Virus record (IMG/VR): IMGVR_UViG_3300042892_000300
Location: 1 to 55,423 of that record
Origin: a virus
Length of the DNA: 55,423 nt
Strand: one strand, 5' to 3'
The number at the start of each line of letters is the position of its first letter. The first letter of the stretch is position 1. A model generated the notes under the pieces. That model did not search any database. It was not told where the DNA came from and saw nothing but the letters and a program-made list of their open reading frames with translations. The translations under genes and the position numbers were made by a program. Positions 1-8,026 of the stretch are shown here, in pieces.

Positions 1-259
1 CAAAGGCCACATTGGTGATGCTCACCAGCCCTGTACCGTTAGGGGTAAGGTTGATGTTGCCGTTGGTGTTGGTTGAAGCAATGGTGTTACCACTAAAGCG
101 AATATTCCCGACTGATGTCGAGACCGTACCAATCTTCACGGCTGTCGCCACACCGGTACCACTATAGAGGGTTTTTTCCGTGGCTTCAGGACCGCCGTTG
201 ACGTGCATCAACTGACCAAATGTGACATTGATCGCGGAGCCAGTGAGGTTAGTGGGCAT
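1..259 (-). CDS. Partial virion protein, fibre or decoration-like (3' end missing)
   Basis: The ORF starts at the ATG at 259 (protein begins MPTNLTGSAINVTFGQLMH) and is still open at the left edge, giving 86 residues without a C-terminus. The visible part is rich in Thr, Asn, Ser and Gly and ends in short beta-type runs such as NLTPNGTGLVSIT, a pattern common in phage tail fibre and head fibre domains. It follows the coat and decoration genes in the late direction after a strong hairpin at 292-322. Its continuation is probably beyond the left edge, close to the partial gene at the right edge. Function is inferred only from composition and position. Confidence 0.7.
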   Translation of the reverse strand, partial: MPTNLTGSAINVTFGQLMHVNGGPEATEKTLYSGTGVATAVKIGTVSTSVGNIRFSGNTIASTNTNGNINLTPNGTGLVSITNVAF

Positions 260-291
260 CGTTCAAGCCTTTAATTCTGCGTAGGGTGAAT

Positions 292-322
292 GGGGCTGTC
301 ACCCTATATAGATGACAGCCCC
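292..322 (-). other. Strong intergenic hairpin after the decoration gene
   Basis: A perfect 10-bp inverted repeat (292-301 GGGGCTGTCA with 313-322 TGACAGCCCC) has an 11-nt loop. It lies between the stop of the decoration-like gene and the start of the next late gene. No T-run follows on the minus strand, so it is not a standard intrinsic terminator. It could be an mRNA-stabilising or processing element, or a partial terminator that lowers expression downstream of the capsid genes. Confidence 0.65.
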
Positions 323-329
323 AAGCTCA

Positions 330-815
330 TCAGTTGCAGTCGGCGACGATAGCCCACACGCGAACGACAGCCAGATCAGCCGCGTTCACAGTCGTCACGT
401 CGATGGTGTCGGCGGCACTGTAGTACTTACCGAAACCGAAAGCTGGCGAGAGCGTGTTTGGTGCGCCTTCAACCAGCGTGACCGTCGTCGATGAGTAACC
501 TGCTGCCGTGTTACCGTTGACACCGTCGAGGAAGCCGTCGGGGTCAACACCATCGCCAACGTCGAGGGTCAGCGTACCGCCCTCAGCCTTGGTAACATCC
601 ACACCGACAGCAATGACCTGAGTCTTTGCCGGGATGCGGAGGACTTCGAGCACGTCGCCAGCGCCGAGAGCGGTGGCACCAGCGGCGGCGCGAGCAGCAG
701 TGATAGCTGCAAAGTCAAGATCGACTTCGATGCGGGTCAGGCGATGCAGACCGTTATCCGGGTACGCCGCAGCGGTGCCCTTATTGAAGCCGAGCGAGTC
801 AGTATAAGTAGCCAT
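330..815 (-). CDS. Capsid decoration or head-associated protein (putative)
   Basis: The 161-residue protein begins MATYTDSLGFNKGTAAAYPD. It is rich in Ala, Gly, Thr and Val with alternating hydrophobic beta-type segments and no membrane segment or enzyme motif. It lies directly downstream of the coat protein gene and has a nearly identical leader (AAAGGTTA a few bases before the ATG), which suggests strong co-expression. Many podoviruses and siphoviruses carry a small decoration, head-fibre or head-completion protein here. The function is inferred from position, size and composition; it could also be a minor tail protein. Confidence 0.7.
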   Translation of the reverse strand: MATYTDSLGFNKGTAAAYPDNGLHRLTRIEVDLDFAAITAARAAAGATALGAGDVLEVLRIPAKTQVIAVGVDVTKAEGGTLTLDVGDGVDPDGFLDGVNGNTAAGYSSTTVTLVEGAPNTLSPAFGFGKYYSAADTIDVTTVNAADLAVVRVWAIVADCN

Positions 816-837
816 TCTTCTAACCTTTCATTGTAGA

Positions 838-857
838 TGGGGGGCCGAGGCCCCCCA
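838..857 (-). other. GC-rich hairpin just after the coat gene
   Basis: A perfect 8-bp inverted repeat (838-845 TGGGGGGC with 850-857 GCCCCCCA) closes a 4-nt loop three bases after the coat protein stop codon. No T-tract follows on the minus strand. Together with the hairpin at 292-322 it brackets the decoration gene, so it may protect coat mRNA from 3' exonucleases or tune read-through. Confidence 0.65.
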
Positions 858-860
858 CCA

Positions 861-1784
861 TCAGAACTGGATGACAGCCGTCGAGAGAGCTTCCGGCTTC
901 ACAACCTTGTAGCCATATACCTGAAGACCACGGATGATGTTACCGAAGGTCGTTTCAGAGCGGATGGTCTCCATGTTGGTCATCTGCGATGCAAACGTGA
1001 AGCCCATCTTGTGGCCCGAGACAATGTTGTACTTACCCGAACTCACATACAGGTTGTGGCTCACATACAGCGTGAAGCGGTCGATCATACCGAGACGACC
1101 GTTGCGGAGCGGAGTGACGCTATCGCCGGTCAGCGAGGCGTCCTTCAGTTCCGACTTCTTGATGAGGCCAGCCATCTTGGCCGGGATCACCAGAAAGCGG
1201 TCGGCTTCCGGGCAGTTTGCTTCGTCGAGCACGGTACCCATATCAACGATCAGGTCGATAACCGACGTGGTCGCGGAAGCACCATCCTTGGTGACAGTCA
1301 ACGGCGAACCGGTGGTGCCGAGGTTGAACGAAGCCGACTGCTCGCCAGCGGTAGCACCCTTGTTAAAAGCACCGATACCCGGCAGGATGTCGGTCAACAC
1401 GCGCTGATCGATCTTGATCTTCATACGCTCAGAAGCGTCCTTCGACCAAGTGTCCATCATGTTGATGTCCGACTGGACCTTATCAACATCGTCTTCGACG
1501 CAAGCAAAATACTCGCCCTTGTCGATGACAAGCTGAATCTTCGGCTTATCGGGGTTGTCAACCGTCAGCGCCTGACCCTTGATGTAGTCACGGATGACAA
1601 TCTCAGGCGTGGTGCGGATGTTGACGGTGTCGCCGTACTGGCGGATTTCACCTTCATAGGTGGTGTTCGAGATCGCTGCGAGCACGGTGGCATCGTAGAA
1701 GTTCTCGATCAGTTTACCCGACCAGATTTCGGGGATGAAGTTGCCCGAGTAGTTCGGACGACCGGGGGAATTAGGAAACGCCAT
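861..1784 (-). CDS. Major capsid (coat) protein
   Basis: The 307-residue protein starts MAFPNSPGRPNYSGNFIPEI after an AAAGG ribosome-binding site. It forms the icosahedral shell. It sits directly after a scaffold-like gene and two genes after the portal, the normal position of the coat gene in P22-like podoviruses. The text (early IWSGKLIENFYDATVLAAI, then GDTVNIRTTPEI, then VIDKGEYFACVEDDVDKVQ, then SERMKIKIDQRVL) matches the pattern of HK97-fold P22-type phage coat proteins: a short N-arm, a spine helix region around residues 100-140, and a beta-rich C-terminal half. No cleavage site or protease gene is visible, so assembly probably relies on the separate scaffold. Confidence 0.88.
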   Translation of the reverse strand: MAFPNSPGRPNYSGNFIPEIWSGKLIENFYDATVLAAISNTTYEGEIRQYGDTVNIRTTPEIVIRDYIKGQALTVDNPDKPKIQLVIDKGEYFACVEDDVDKVQSDINMMDTWSKDASERMKIKIDQRVLTDILPGIGAFNKGATAGEQSASFNLGTTGSPLTVTKDGASATTSVIDLIVDMGTVLDEANCPEADRFLVIPAKMAGLIKKSELKDASLTGDSVTPLRNGRLGMIDRFTLYVSHNLYVSSGKYNIVSGHKMGFTFASQMTNMETIRSETTFGNIIRGLQVYGYKVVKPEALSTAVIQF

Positions 1785-1800
1785 GACTTAACCTTTCTAA

Positions 1801-2829
1801 TCAAGCATTTACAACAATGCGGCCTTCTCGTTGCGCCGCAAAAATGTCGTGTTCAGTACGATCCCGCTCCTGCTCGCGACCCTTGTACTTACCTGACCGC
1901 ACGTCATCGAAGAACTTCTTGATGTCGTCGGGCGAATAGGTCTTGGGCTGCTTGGACGATGATGCACTGGAACCGCGTGAGCGACCCGGGGCAACTTGCC
2001 GTTCAAGCTCGTTTGAAGCAGCGGAGGTGGATTGAGCAACAGAGGCTTGTCCAGTGGACTCAAGCCAAGTTTGGAAGAACGCACTTACCCGATGCGCATC
2101 GAGTGCTCGTTGGGCATCTTCAAGGTATGTCTGTCGTGCAACACCGGTCAGCGGATCGACATCGAGGAGCCAAGACTGAAAGCCTTGGTCATCGTTGACG
2201 TTGCGCCAAGACGGTACGTAGTTCGTCAGATCGGACCAGAACTGCTGCTCAGCCGATACCTGCTGACGCTGAGCGACAGCCTGCACCTGCGGGACAACAC
2301 TTGTCTGCATCTGCTGGAGGAGACCCTCAATCTGGGCAAGGCGCTGAGCTACGGGAACAAGTTCCTCGCGGCTAACTTTGCGCATCACGTCGAGTGATTC
2401 GCCGTACTCAGTTACGTCCTGATCCGTCACATACCGCTGGGGCTGTTCCGTATCCTTGGACTTCTGAGCGGCAGTTGAACCCTGTTGAGACAGAGTCGCC
2501 AGCAGTTGTTCCATCTGCGAGACACGCTGCTCCAGTTCAGACTTCTGCCGAACTGTAGCGTTGTACGACCCCTGAAGGGACCGCCATCTCTGAGCATAGG
2601 TATCAGAGTTCTCATCTTCCGAGTTTGGTGCGCCGGTAGTGTGCTCGTCTCCCGGTGCCTGAGCAGCATTCTCGTTAGCGTCAGCGTCAGCCTGTGGTGT
2701 GCTTTGGGCAGTGTCAACGGTTTCCTCTCTGGCCTCAGCGTTATCGCTTGTGCCAGCTTCCCCGTTAAGCTGCTTGTACAACTCCTGCACAGCTTCGGAC
2801 TGCTTACGAACTTGCTCTGGAAGTGCCAT
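1801..2829 (-). CDS. Scaffolding protein (head assembly)
   Basis: The 342-residue protein starts at the ATG at 2829 after TTGGAG. The N-terminal ~110 residues are acidic and low-complexity (Glu, Asp, Ala, Thr, Asn), followed by a long Gln-rich predicted coiled coil (about residues 85-190, with LEQRVSQMEQLLATLSQQG). The end is basic and polar (KKFFDDVRSGKYKGREQERD). Such acidic/helical proteins with charged tails, encoded between portal and coat genes, are typical podovirus scaffolds that chaperone coat assembly and leave the procapsid. The sequence itself is fast-evolving, so the call rests on composition and gene order. Confidence 0.8.
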   Translation of the reverse strand: MALPEQVRKQSEAVQELYKQLNGEAGTSDNAEAREETVDTAQSTPQADADANENAAQAPGDEHTTGAPNSEDENSDTYAQRWRSLQGSYNATVRQKSELEQRVSQMEQLLATLSQQGSTAAQKSKDTEQPQRYVTDQDVTEYGESLDVMRKVSREELVPVAQRLAQIEGLLQQMQTSVVPQVQAVAQRQQVSAEQQFWSDLTNYVPSWRNVNDDQGFQSWLLDVDPLTGVARQTYLEDAQRALDAHRVSAFFQTWLESTGQASVAQSTSAASNELERQVAPGRSRGSSASSSKQPKTYSPDDIKKFFDDVRSGKYKGREQERDRTEHDIFAAQREGRIVVNA

Positions 2830-2865
2830 GTTAATTGCTCCAATCTGTGAGCTTGATTAGTCGGC

Positions 2866-3081
2866 TCATAAGTCAGCCGCTAGATTAGGGGCATCGGAGG
2901 CAAACTTCGTCAGTTCACCCAACACTTGGCATCTGCCCTGATAAATGCCAGTGTGTTCTACCGCGCTTGGTAGGCGACGAAGCTCCATCATCTCCCATTC
3001 CCGCAGCCAACTCAGAAGAATTGGAAACTGCCGGACGGAAGCTGCGAGAGCTTTCGTTACCTGTGGGTCAGGTCGGATCAC
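2866..3081 (-). CDS. Small unknown protein between portal and scaffold
   Basis: The 71-residue protein begins with GTG in a GTGA overlap with the portal stop, so it is translationally coupled to the portal. The text runs from MIRPDPQVTKALAASVRQ through PILLSWLREWEMMELRRL to an acidic C-terminus. It looks mostly helical and soluble, with no membrane segment or recognised motif. Small helical genes here occur in many podoviruses and may help head assembly, but I do not recognise a family. Confidence 0.7.
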   Translation of the reverse strand: MIRPDPQVTKALAASVRQFPILLSWLREWEMMELRRLPSAVEHTGIYQGRCQVLGELTKFASDAPNLAADL

Positions 3082-5144
3082 GCCGCCGCCCCACTTACGC
3101 GGCTACTGACCGTGTTACCCGCCATTCCACCCTTGGGTTCTCCGCTTGGACCAGTGGCAACCGGCGCAGGCTGCTGTGTCTGCTGCATTGAGGCAGCAGC
3201 ACTCGCGGCGAGAGCCGTCTGTTGCTGGTTGTAGGCGAACTTCTCCCGGGATGGGACGACATCGTCCACGGGCATTTGCAACCCTTTGGCTATCTCGCGA
3301 AGGATCGCGGCACGGCCATCCACTCCAATGATGCCCATATCGAACTCATTGGCGGTTGCGTTGAGGAACTCGATGCGGCGGACGTTGACGGTCTCCTTGA
3401 CCGCGAGGTTGATGGCACCCTTCGCCATAACCTGAACGTCGCCCTTGATGCTTTCGTCGTCGTCGTAGCGCATGTTGTAGACGAACTGACGCTCGACAAT
3501 GGGCTTCACGACATCAGTATCGATGTGCATGACTACCTGCCGGATACCCTTACCTGCCGCGCCCATAAGCATGGACAGGCCCGATGATGTGCGGCCAGCG
3601 CCCTGTACGTTCAGGTCACCGTAGACATACGCTGGGATGCCCGAGTGGTCATCGGCAAGGCGTGAGAACTTCTCGTAGACTCCCATCAACTCAGTAGCCC
3701 GAGAGTCAGGCTGCGTGAACCGGATAGCCGGAGCCGACGACCCAACAGGATCGTTGATAGTCTGCCAGATTTTCCACGGTGAAAGCTGAGTGATATCCTC
3801 GTTTGCCGGGATGCGTTCAAGGTTGACCTCGACCTGCGGACCCGAGGCAATGCCCATGTTATTGACCAGTGCGCGAGCAGCAGCGTTGCACACACCTTGA
3901 AGGTCTTCGATGATCTCAGGGATACCCTTACCCCAGAACGCGCCGGGGCACTTGATGAAGCTCGTCTTGGCGTAGGGCTTCTCGCCCAGCGGGTCGTAGT
4001 TCAGCACTGCCTTGATGACGTAGTTGCCCACGATCCAGACATTGGCATCGTACTCCCGTGCTGAATCAGGCACGTCGTCTGTAGTCATGCCCCATTCGAT
4101 GAGCATCTTACCGCTGACTTTACCCCAAAACTCCAGCGCATCGTACTCAGTCGTCGGGCGCATGTAGCTGTAAAACTTGCGCTCTTCCTCGTCCTTCTGG
4201 AGTTCAACGTCTTCATTGATCCACGACTGGCCGTTGCCAATCTCAAGAACCTTGCGGATGGCGTCTTCGTCGTACCCGGGCACACCGATAAGATCAGACA
4301 GCGAAGTCCGCGAAAGCCGGTGATGCTCGAACAGATACCCTTCGTTGATGGTACTGATACCCGGCTCAGGGTACATGCGAAACGGATCGACGCGCTCGTA
4401 TTCAGGACCAAGCCGTTCAATCGGCTCTACTGTGGTGCGACCATCGGGCGAGGTCTTCCATCCTAGCGCCCGCTGCCGCCTCACAATCGGACCTTTGACG
4501 AACGCCGCCGGGAACGTAACGAGATCAGTGATGAAATCGTTGAACGCCGTTCCCCAGCCACCTTGCGCAAACTGGTCCTGAATCTTCGTCTTCATCTGGT
4601 CGGCGCGGTTCTGCGCCTGCCGGAGTATCTCAAAGCGGTAATCCTGCGAGATCATCTCCTTTAGCTCAGACATCTTTGCCTGAGATGGAGCCTGCCCCGT
4701 AGTCTGCACGATCTCCAGAACGCGCTCTGCAAAGTTGTTCTGCACCTCACGGGACTGTGTCGGCGAGAGATCAGGGATGGGTGTTGCGTTCAGGTCCCAC
4801 GGGGGCGACCCGTTGTCGAGCAGGATGTCACGCAGCCAGCTTTCCGCTGCCCTGCACTTCACCTCGGTGATCATCATGTAAAGCTCAGAGCCGCCCTGCC
4901 CTCTGATCTGCTGGAGCTTATCGGCCTCATACTCACCATTGCGCTGGCGCATGGCTGTGAGCATGATCTGCTCAATAGGACGCTTGGCCATCTCAGCCAC
5001 ATCCCAGCACTGTCGTAGGTAGCCGGTTAGCCCCAGTATAAGCGGCTGATTCTGGCGCTCTTGAAGCGCGCGATCAGTAGCTTCCTTCTCCTGACGAACA
5101 AGTTCGTCATTCCCGACTACGCGAAGGAAGGTAAGACCTGCCAC
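3078..5144 (-). CDS. Portal protein (head-tail connector)
   Basis: The 688-residue protein starts at GTG (5144) preceded by TAGGTGG. The portal dodecamer sits at the unique capsid vertex, is the docking site of the terminase motor and nucleates procapsid assembly. Length, position (after terminase, before scaffold and coat) and sequence (helical N-terminus, central GPIVRRQRALGWK and DPFRMYPEPGIS segments, then MRPTTEYDALEFWG) fit the P22 gp1-like podovirus portal group. The C-terminal ~70 residues are rich in Gln, Ala, Pro and Gly, like a portal barrel tail. It begins a transcription unit downstream of the terminator at 5213-5253. Confidence 0.9.
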   Translation of the reverse strand: MAGLTFLRVVGNDELVRQEKEATDRALQERQNQPLILGLTGYLRQCWDVAEMAKRPIEQIMLTAMRQRNGEYEADKLQQIRGQGGSELYMMITEVKCRAAESWLRDILLDNGSPPWDLNATPIPDLSPTQSREVQNNFAERVLEIVQTTGQAPSQAKMSELKEMISQDYRFEILRQAQNRADQMKTKIQDQFAQGGWGTAFNDFITDLVTFPAAFVKGPIVRRQRALGWKTSPDGRTTVEPIERLGPEYERVDPFRMYPEPGISTINEGYLFEHHRLSRTSLSDLIGVPGYDEDAIRKVLEIGNGQSWINEDVELQKDEEERKFYSYMRPTTEYDALEFWGKVSGKMLIEWGMTTDDVPDSAREYDANVWIVGNYVIKAVLNYDPLGEKPYAKTSFIKCPGAFWGKGIPEIIEDLQGVCNAAARALVNNMGIASGPQVEVNLERIPANEDITQLSPWKIWQTINDPVGSSAPAIRFTQPDSRATELMGVYEKFSRLADDHSGIPAYVYGDLNVQGAGRTSSGLSMLMGAAGKGIRQVVMHIDTDVVKPIVERQFVYNMRYDDDESIKGDVQVMAKGAINLAVKETVNVRRIEFLNATANEFDMGIIGVDGRAAILREIAKGLQMPVDDVVPSREKFAYNQQQTALAASAAASMQQTQQPAPVATGPSGEPKGGMAGNTVSSRVSGAAA

Positions 5145-5174
5145 TCAACCACCTAAACAAGACATGTTCTGGGT

Positions 5175-5203
5175 AATTTAGCACGGTGTGTCTGTGTGTG
5201 CAA
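5175..5203 (-). promoter_or_regulatory. Candidate sigma70-type promoter for the portal-capsid operon
   Basis: On the minus strand a TTGCAC -35 (5203-5198) and a TAAATT -10 (5180-5175) are separated by exactly 17 bases. Each box matches 4 of 6 consensus positions. The pair lies between the terminator at 5213-5253 and the portal start at 5144, so a new transcript could begin here after upstream termination. The call is a sequence match only. Confidence 0.45.
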
Positions 5204-5212
5204 CACACAAAC

Positions 5213-5253
5213 AAAAAAGCCCTCGGAGTCATAGCGAACTACACTCCGAGGGC
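5213..5253 (-). terminator. Rho-independent terminator between terminase and portal units
   Basis: On the minus strand a perfect 11-bp stem (5243-5253 with 5219-5229, arms GCCCTCGGAGT and its complement) with a 13-nt loop is followed at once by six T (A run at 5213-5218). It lies just after the small basic gene and before the portal, so it ends the terminase transcript. It has no T-tract on the plus strand. Confidence 0.9.
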
Positions 5254-5282
5254 CAGTCTGGGGGAGGAACATCGGGAAGAGA

Positions 5283-5471
5283 TTACTTCTTAAACGATCC
5301 GTAGCCGGTACCTGACGACGACAGCACCTTTGCCGGTGCCTTTGCCGGTGCCTTTGCCGGTGCCTTTGGCTTTGCTGGAAGACCCATGGCCTTCTCTTCA
5401 GCAAGGTTCAGTTTCTCCATTCGCTTGGCGCTCTCAACACTAGCGCCAATCGGCGGCATTTTACCCGGCAT
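5283..5471 (-). CDS. Small basic protein with KAPA repeats
   Basis: This is a 62-residue protein if started at the ATG at 5471, which has GGAG six bases upstream; a GTG at 5492 would add seven residues but has no clear ribosome-binding site. After a short helical part (KRMEKLNLAEEKAMGLP) comes a Lys-Ala-Pro repeat (KAPAKAPAKAPAK) encoded by 12-bp DNA repeats, then a Ser/Gly end. Such basic Lys/Pro/Ala tails resemble histone H1-like or nucleic-acid-binding tails. It directly follows the large terminase gene. No family is recognised; DNA binding during packaging is only a guess. Confidence 0.65.
   Translation of the reverse strand: MPGKMPPIGASVESAKRMEKLNLAEEKAMGLPAKPKAPAKAPAKAPAKVLSSSGTGYGSFKK
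5327..5362. repeat. Three tandem 12-bp repeats
   Basis: The unit cctttgccggtg occurs three times in perfect tandem and is followed by a degenerate fourth copy. It lies inside the small basic gene and encodes the KAPA repeat. The length can be expected to vary between related phages by slippage. Confidence 0.85.
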
Positions 5472-5504
5472 CACGATCTCCAGTGGTATCACCGTGCCGG
5501 TGTA

Positions 5505-6893
5505 TCACGTCCAACCACCTGCTGCAACCTGCTTGATTTCACGCCGCTCAGCGAGTTGCCCCGCCTCACCGCCGCTGTGCATGTGGAGCGCCAGATACTG
5601 CAACGCCTCAGCGATATGTGAGTGCTTGTTCTTATCGATGACCCCATCAGCTTTCGGCTTATATCTATACCCACCCATCATCGCTGCCTTGAGTGCAGTG
5701 CATCGCGGGTCGAGCAGGAACCCCGGGTCACCGTCCACCTGCCGCATCAGATACTCATCGACCGCGTTGATCCGCGCCGAGACGTTGTTGGTCTTGGCCG
5801 CAATGACCTTGAACCCCTCAGCCTTGATGATGTCCACGGCGCTGCGCTCGTCGGTCTGCGCCCGCTGCGTACCCGCAGGATCGGTTACGATCAGCACCGG
5901 GGCACCGCTGAACTTCTCATAGAGCAGCGGCTTGAGTATCGTCCGGACAAACCGCTGAACACCCATGTCGAAGCTCGCTGCCTCGGCGAGTACGAGCATC
6001 CGCCCCCTCGGGTCTTGCTGTCCGATGACTGCCGCAGGTGTCAGACCCAAGTCCATACCGACGATTATGGGCCGTAGCCCGTTGGTAATACCACGTATGG
6101 GCTGCTTGGCCATGTGGTAGTCAGGGCGGAAGTATTTGTACACCGGCTGTCCGGCGCTTGACAGGCCGTACTCACCGTCGATGAAGACCCTGACATACTC
6201 CTCCGACCGACCCTGCGTATCGTAGTACCCGTCCGGCAGGTTCTCGATATTCTCGGCATAGGGACTGCGCCCCGAGGGCTGCTTGAACACATCCCAGCCA
6301 TTGTCGTTGGCGCTGACTGCGTCCTTGGGGTCCAGCTTCTCCATCTGGTAATACCACCATGTGTCCATAGTCGGCGGGTTGGTATCGCCCCACATCCCAT
6401 GCCATGAGGGACCGCCGTCCTTGGCCGACGGGAATCGCCCGATACGTTTGGACATGGCGTCAACGATATCTGGGTGGATATCCCGGCACTCGTTGAACCA
6501 CGCAAAGGTAAGTTCCAGCGAGTTGAGGTTGGCCACGTCATCGGCGTCATCGAGCGCCCGGAACATGATCTCGCACTCCACATCCCCGACCTTGAAGAAG
6601 TAGGTCTTCTTCGTCCGCATCCAGACCCCGCACTGACCCGGTGGGAACCAGTCGAGGAACGTCTTGATCGTCGTATCCTCAAGCTGCCGCGCCGTTTCGC
6701 GGACGACAACTGCCCGAGTGCGCCGCACCCCCCGGTCATCGGGCTTCTGCATCGACGCCCGCCGGATGATCTCGAACGAACAGGTCACTGACTTGCCTGA
6801 CCCAACAGGACCCATCAGGGTCCGCATCTTGGCGTCACTTTCCATGAACAGTTTGCCCGTAGGCGGTGGCGTATAGTTGATCTGAAGTGCCAT
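5505..6893 (-). CDS. terL: Terminase large subunit (packaging ATPase-nuclease)
   Basis: The 462-residue motor translocates DNA into the procapsid and cuts concatemers. The N-terminal ATPase domain has a Walker A at residues 28-35 (GPVGSGKS) and a Walker B-like strand with catalytic acid near residue 134 (LTFAWFNECRD). The C-terminal RNase H-like nuclease has its first acidic motif near residue 282 (IVGMDLGLTPAA), a second near 338 (IVTDPAGT) and a last acidic region near 400. The length is normal for a podovirus TerL. The start overlaps the upstream stop as ATGA. The promoter is not visible; it is probably upstream of the small subunit. Confidence 0.93.
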   Translation of the reverse strand: MALQINYTPPPTGKLFMESDAKMRTLMGPVGSGKSVTCSFEIIRRASMQKPDDRGVRRTRAVVVRETARQLEDTTIKTFLDWFPPGQCGVWMRTKKTYFFKVGDVECEIMFRALDDADDVANLNSLELTFAWFNECRDIHPDIVDAMSKRIGRFPSAKDGGPSWHGMWGDTNPPTMDTWWYYQMEKLDPKDAVSANDNGWDVFKQPSGRSPYAENIENLPDGYYDTQGRSEEYVRVFIDGEYGLSSAGQPVYKYFRPDYHMAKQPIRGITNGLRPIIVGMDLGLTPAAVIGQQDPRGRMLVLAEAASFDMGVQRFVRTILKPLLYEKFSGAPVLIVTDPAGTQRAQTDERSAVDIIKAEGFKVIAAKTNNVSARINAVDEYLMRQVDGDPGFLLDPRCTALKAAMMGGYRYKPKADGVIDKNKHSHIAEALQYLALHMHSGGEAGQLAERREIKQVAAGGWT

Positions 6894-7105
6894 CAGGGCC
6901 TCATTCTTTCCATCTCACGCTGCTCGCGACCGTCTAGTGCGTTATGGATGTAGATATCGTGCTCATACGGGTCTGCAACGGGTTCGCACCAGCAGTCGGG
7001 GAACGGTTCGTGGTCCGTGACATCGTCCCTCGGCATAATATGGGCGTGATAGCGCCCCGGCTCGTTCACTACGAGGGTTACCCACCTATTACCGGGATAG
7101 CCCAT
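6893..7105 (-). CDS. Small unknown protein between terminase genes
   Basis: I choose the ATG at 7105 (70 residues, MGYPGNRWVTLVVNEPGRYH), which starts one base after the stop of the preceding small gene and has GGATAG upstream. A GTG at 7144 would add 13 residues but would overlap that gene deeply. The protein is acidic, has two Cys and several His (HAHIMPRDD, DCWCEP), and looks like a small beta protein; the sequence is not recognised. The ATGA overlap with the large terminase gene suggests coupling. Confidence 0.65.
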   Translation of the reverse strand: MGYPGNRWVTLVVNEPGRYHAHIMPRDDVTDHEPFPDCWCEPVADPYEHDIYIHNALDGREQREMERMRP

Positions 7106-7106
7106 G

Positions 7107-7286
7107 TCATCTATCCAGCAAAAGGACGAGGAACTCCCGTCCACGGCGCTTGGTTATGTTGATTTTGGTCTTGAACGACCGTCCAGTGGCAGTCAGCCCA
7201 GCCTCTAGTAGCTTTGCCGCCTCTGCTGTGGCCACGCGGTAGCATTTGTACCCCTCATATTCCTCAGTCGTAGTCAAAATCGTCAC
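7107..7286 (-). CDS. Small unknown protein after the small terminase
   Basis: This 59-residue ORF begins at GTG (7286) with a GAGAG ribosome-binding site and overlaps the end of the small terminase gene by 23 bases in another frame. The product starts MTILTTTEEYEGYKCYRV and continues TAEAAKLLEAGLTATG, then a basic segment (KTKINITKRRGREF) and a hydrophobic end. The composition, start-stop spacing with the next gene and lack of any gap make it credible coding sequence. No family is recognised. Confidence 0.6.
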   Translation of the reverse strand: MTILTTTEEYEGYKCYRVATAEAAKLLEAGLTATGRSFKTKINITKRRGREFLVLLLDR

Positions 7287-7749
7287 CGCTGCTCTCGATA
7301 ACCCGAGGCGAGGCGTCGATGACCCGCATATCGGCGGGCGATGTCCCCAGATTGATCATGATCTTGACGCCACCAGTGTTGGCCGTCTGGTCTTCTGTGC
7401 CCTTTGGCTCCAGTCCAGCCCACTTTACCGTTGATTTGATGAGATCAGCCTTGACCGCAGGGGATACCGCCGGGTCGTGAATCAACATGTAACTTGTTGT
7501 CAGGAGTTCTTCCGCTTGTGCACGCGCTTTGAGCCGGAACGACAGACCTTTTTCACGCACCTCGTCGCGGTATGTCTCGACACGTTTGAGGAAGATGCTG
7601 TCCTTGTTGAAGGCCAGCAGGGCATTGGCGTCGATCTTATGCCGCGTCTTGATTTCATCCAGCGTGTCACCACTACCCTCAAGGCATAGCGCGACATCGA
7701 ACGCGAGGCGGTCGGTCCACTTGGTCAGGTGTAGCGGGAGACTGTCCAT
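7264..7749 (-). CDS. terS: Terminase small subunit (putative)
   Basis: The 161-residue protein lies two small genes upstream of the large terminase, the usual place for the DNA-recognition subunit. An N-terminal helix-turn-helix-like part (about residues 10-45, with LEEI-type spacing in GDTLDEIKTRHKIDANAL) is followed by long helices (RLKARAQAEELLTTSYMLIH, then VKADLIKSTVKWAGLEPK) and an acidic C-terminal tail. This helical pattern is what I know from small terminase-like proteins of alphaproteobacterial and marine podoviruses. TerS would bind the pac site and recruit TerL. No strong ribosome-binding site is seen before the ATG at 7749. Confidence 0.72.
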   Translation of the reverse strand: MDSLPLHLTKWTDRLAFDVALCLEGSGDTLDEIKTRHKIDANALLAFNKDSIFLKRVETYRDEVREKGLSFRLKARAQAEELLTTSYMLIHDPAVSPAVKADLIKSTVKWAGLEPKGTEDQTANTGGVKIMINLGTSPADMRVIDASPRVIESSGDDFDYD

Positions 7750-7795
7750 TAGGGGAGGCTAGCTGTTTTGAAGTGTAGGCACAAGGGGGTTTGCT

Positions 7796-7817
7796 AGGTT
7801 AGCAAATCTGCTAACCT
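7796..7817. promoter_or_regulatory. Palindromic operator-like site
   Basis: A perfect inverted repeat, AGGTTAGCA (7796-7804) and TGCTAACCT (7809-7817), has a 4-base centre. Extra half-sites flank it (gctagg before, gctaac after), so the GCTAAC element occurs about four times within 30 bases. Size and symmetry fit a dimeric repressor or regulator site that controls the divergent transcription. The phage encodes HTH proteins (17669-18061, 22422-22700) that could bind here; this is inference. Confidence 0.5.
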
Positions 7818-7994
7818 GCTAACTTTACACGTTGGTTTTTAGGGGCTTTGGTTTGAGCGGTTTACTACACTATGGGGGGGCCTCCGTTTGGCCAGTCCAT
7901 GTGCCCCCCTCCCCCCTACCGCTCGCGCCCGCGCGCCCGCGCGCATTGGCCCCTAAACTTTACTTATCCGTCAGCTTATGGGATAAAGAAAAGG

Positions 7995-8020
7995 TCAGCG
8001 AAGCAACACCGCTTCGCTGA
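7995..8020. other. Perfect 10-bp hairpin in the early leader
   Basis: The arms TCAGCGAAGC (7995-8004) and GCTTCGCTGA (8011-8020) flank a 6-nt loop. No T-run follows on the plus strand; on the minus strand the hairpin is followed by CCTTTTCTTT, so it might stop leftward transcripts. It lies immediately before the pseudoknot-like element. Confidence 0.6.
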
Positions 8021-8026
8021 TGGGAA

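Noticed and set aside
837-1922. 361-residue ORF on the plus strand
   Set aside because: It is the mirror frame of the coat and scaffold genes, has no promoter or ribosome-binding site and no protein-like pattern.
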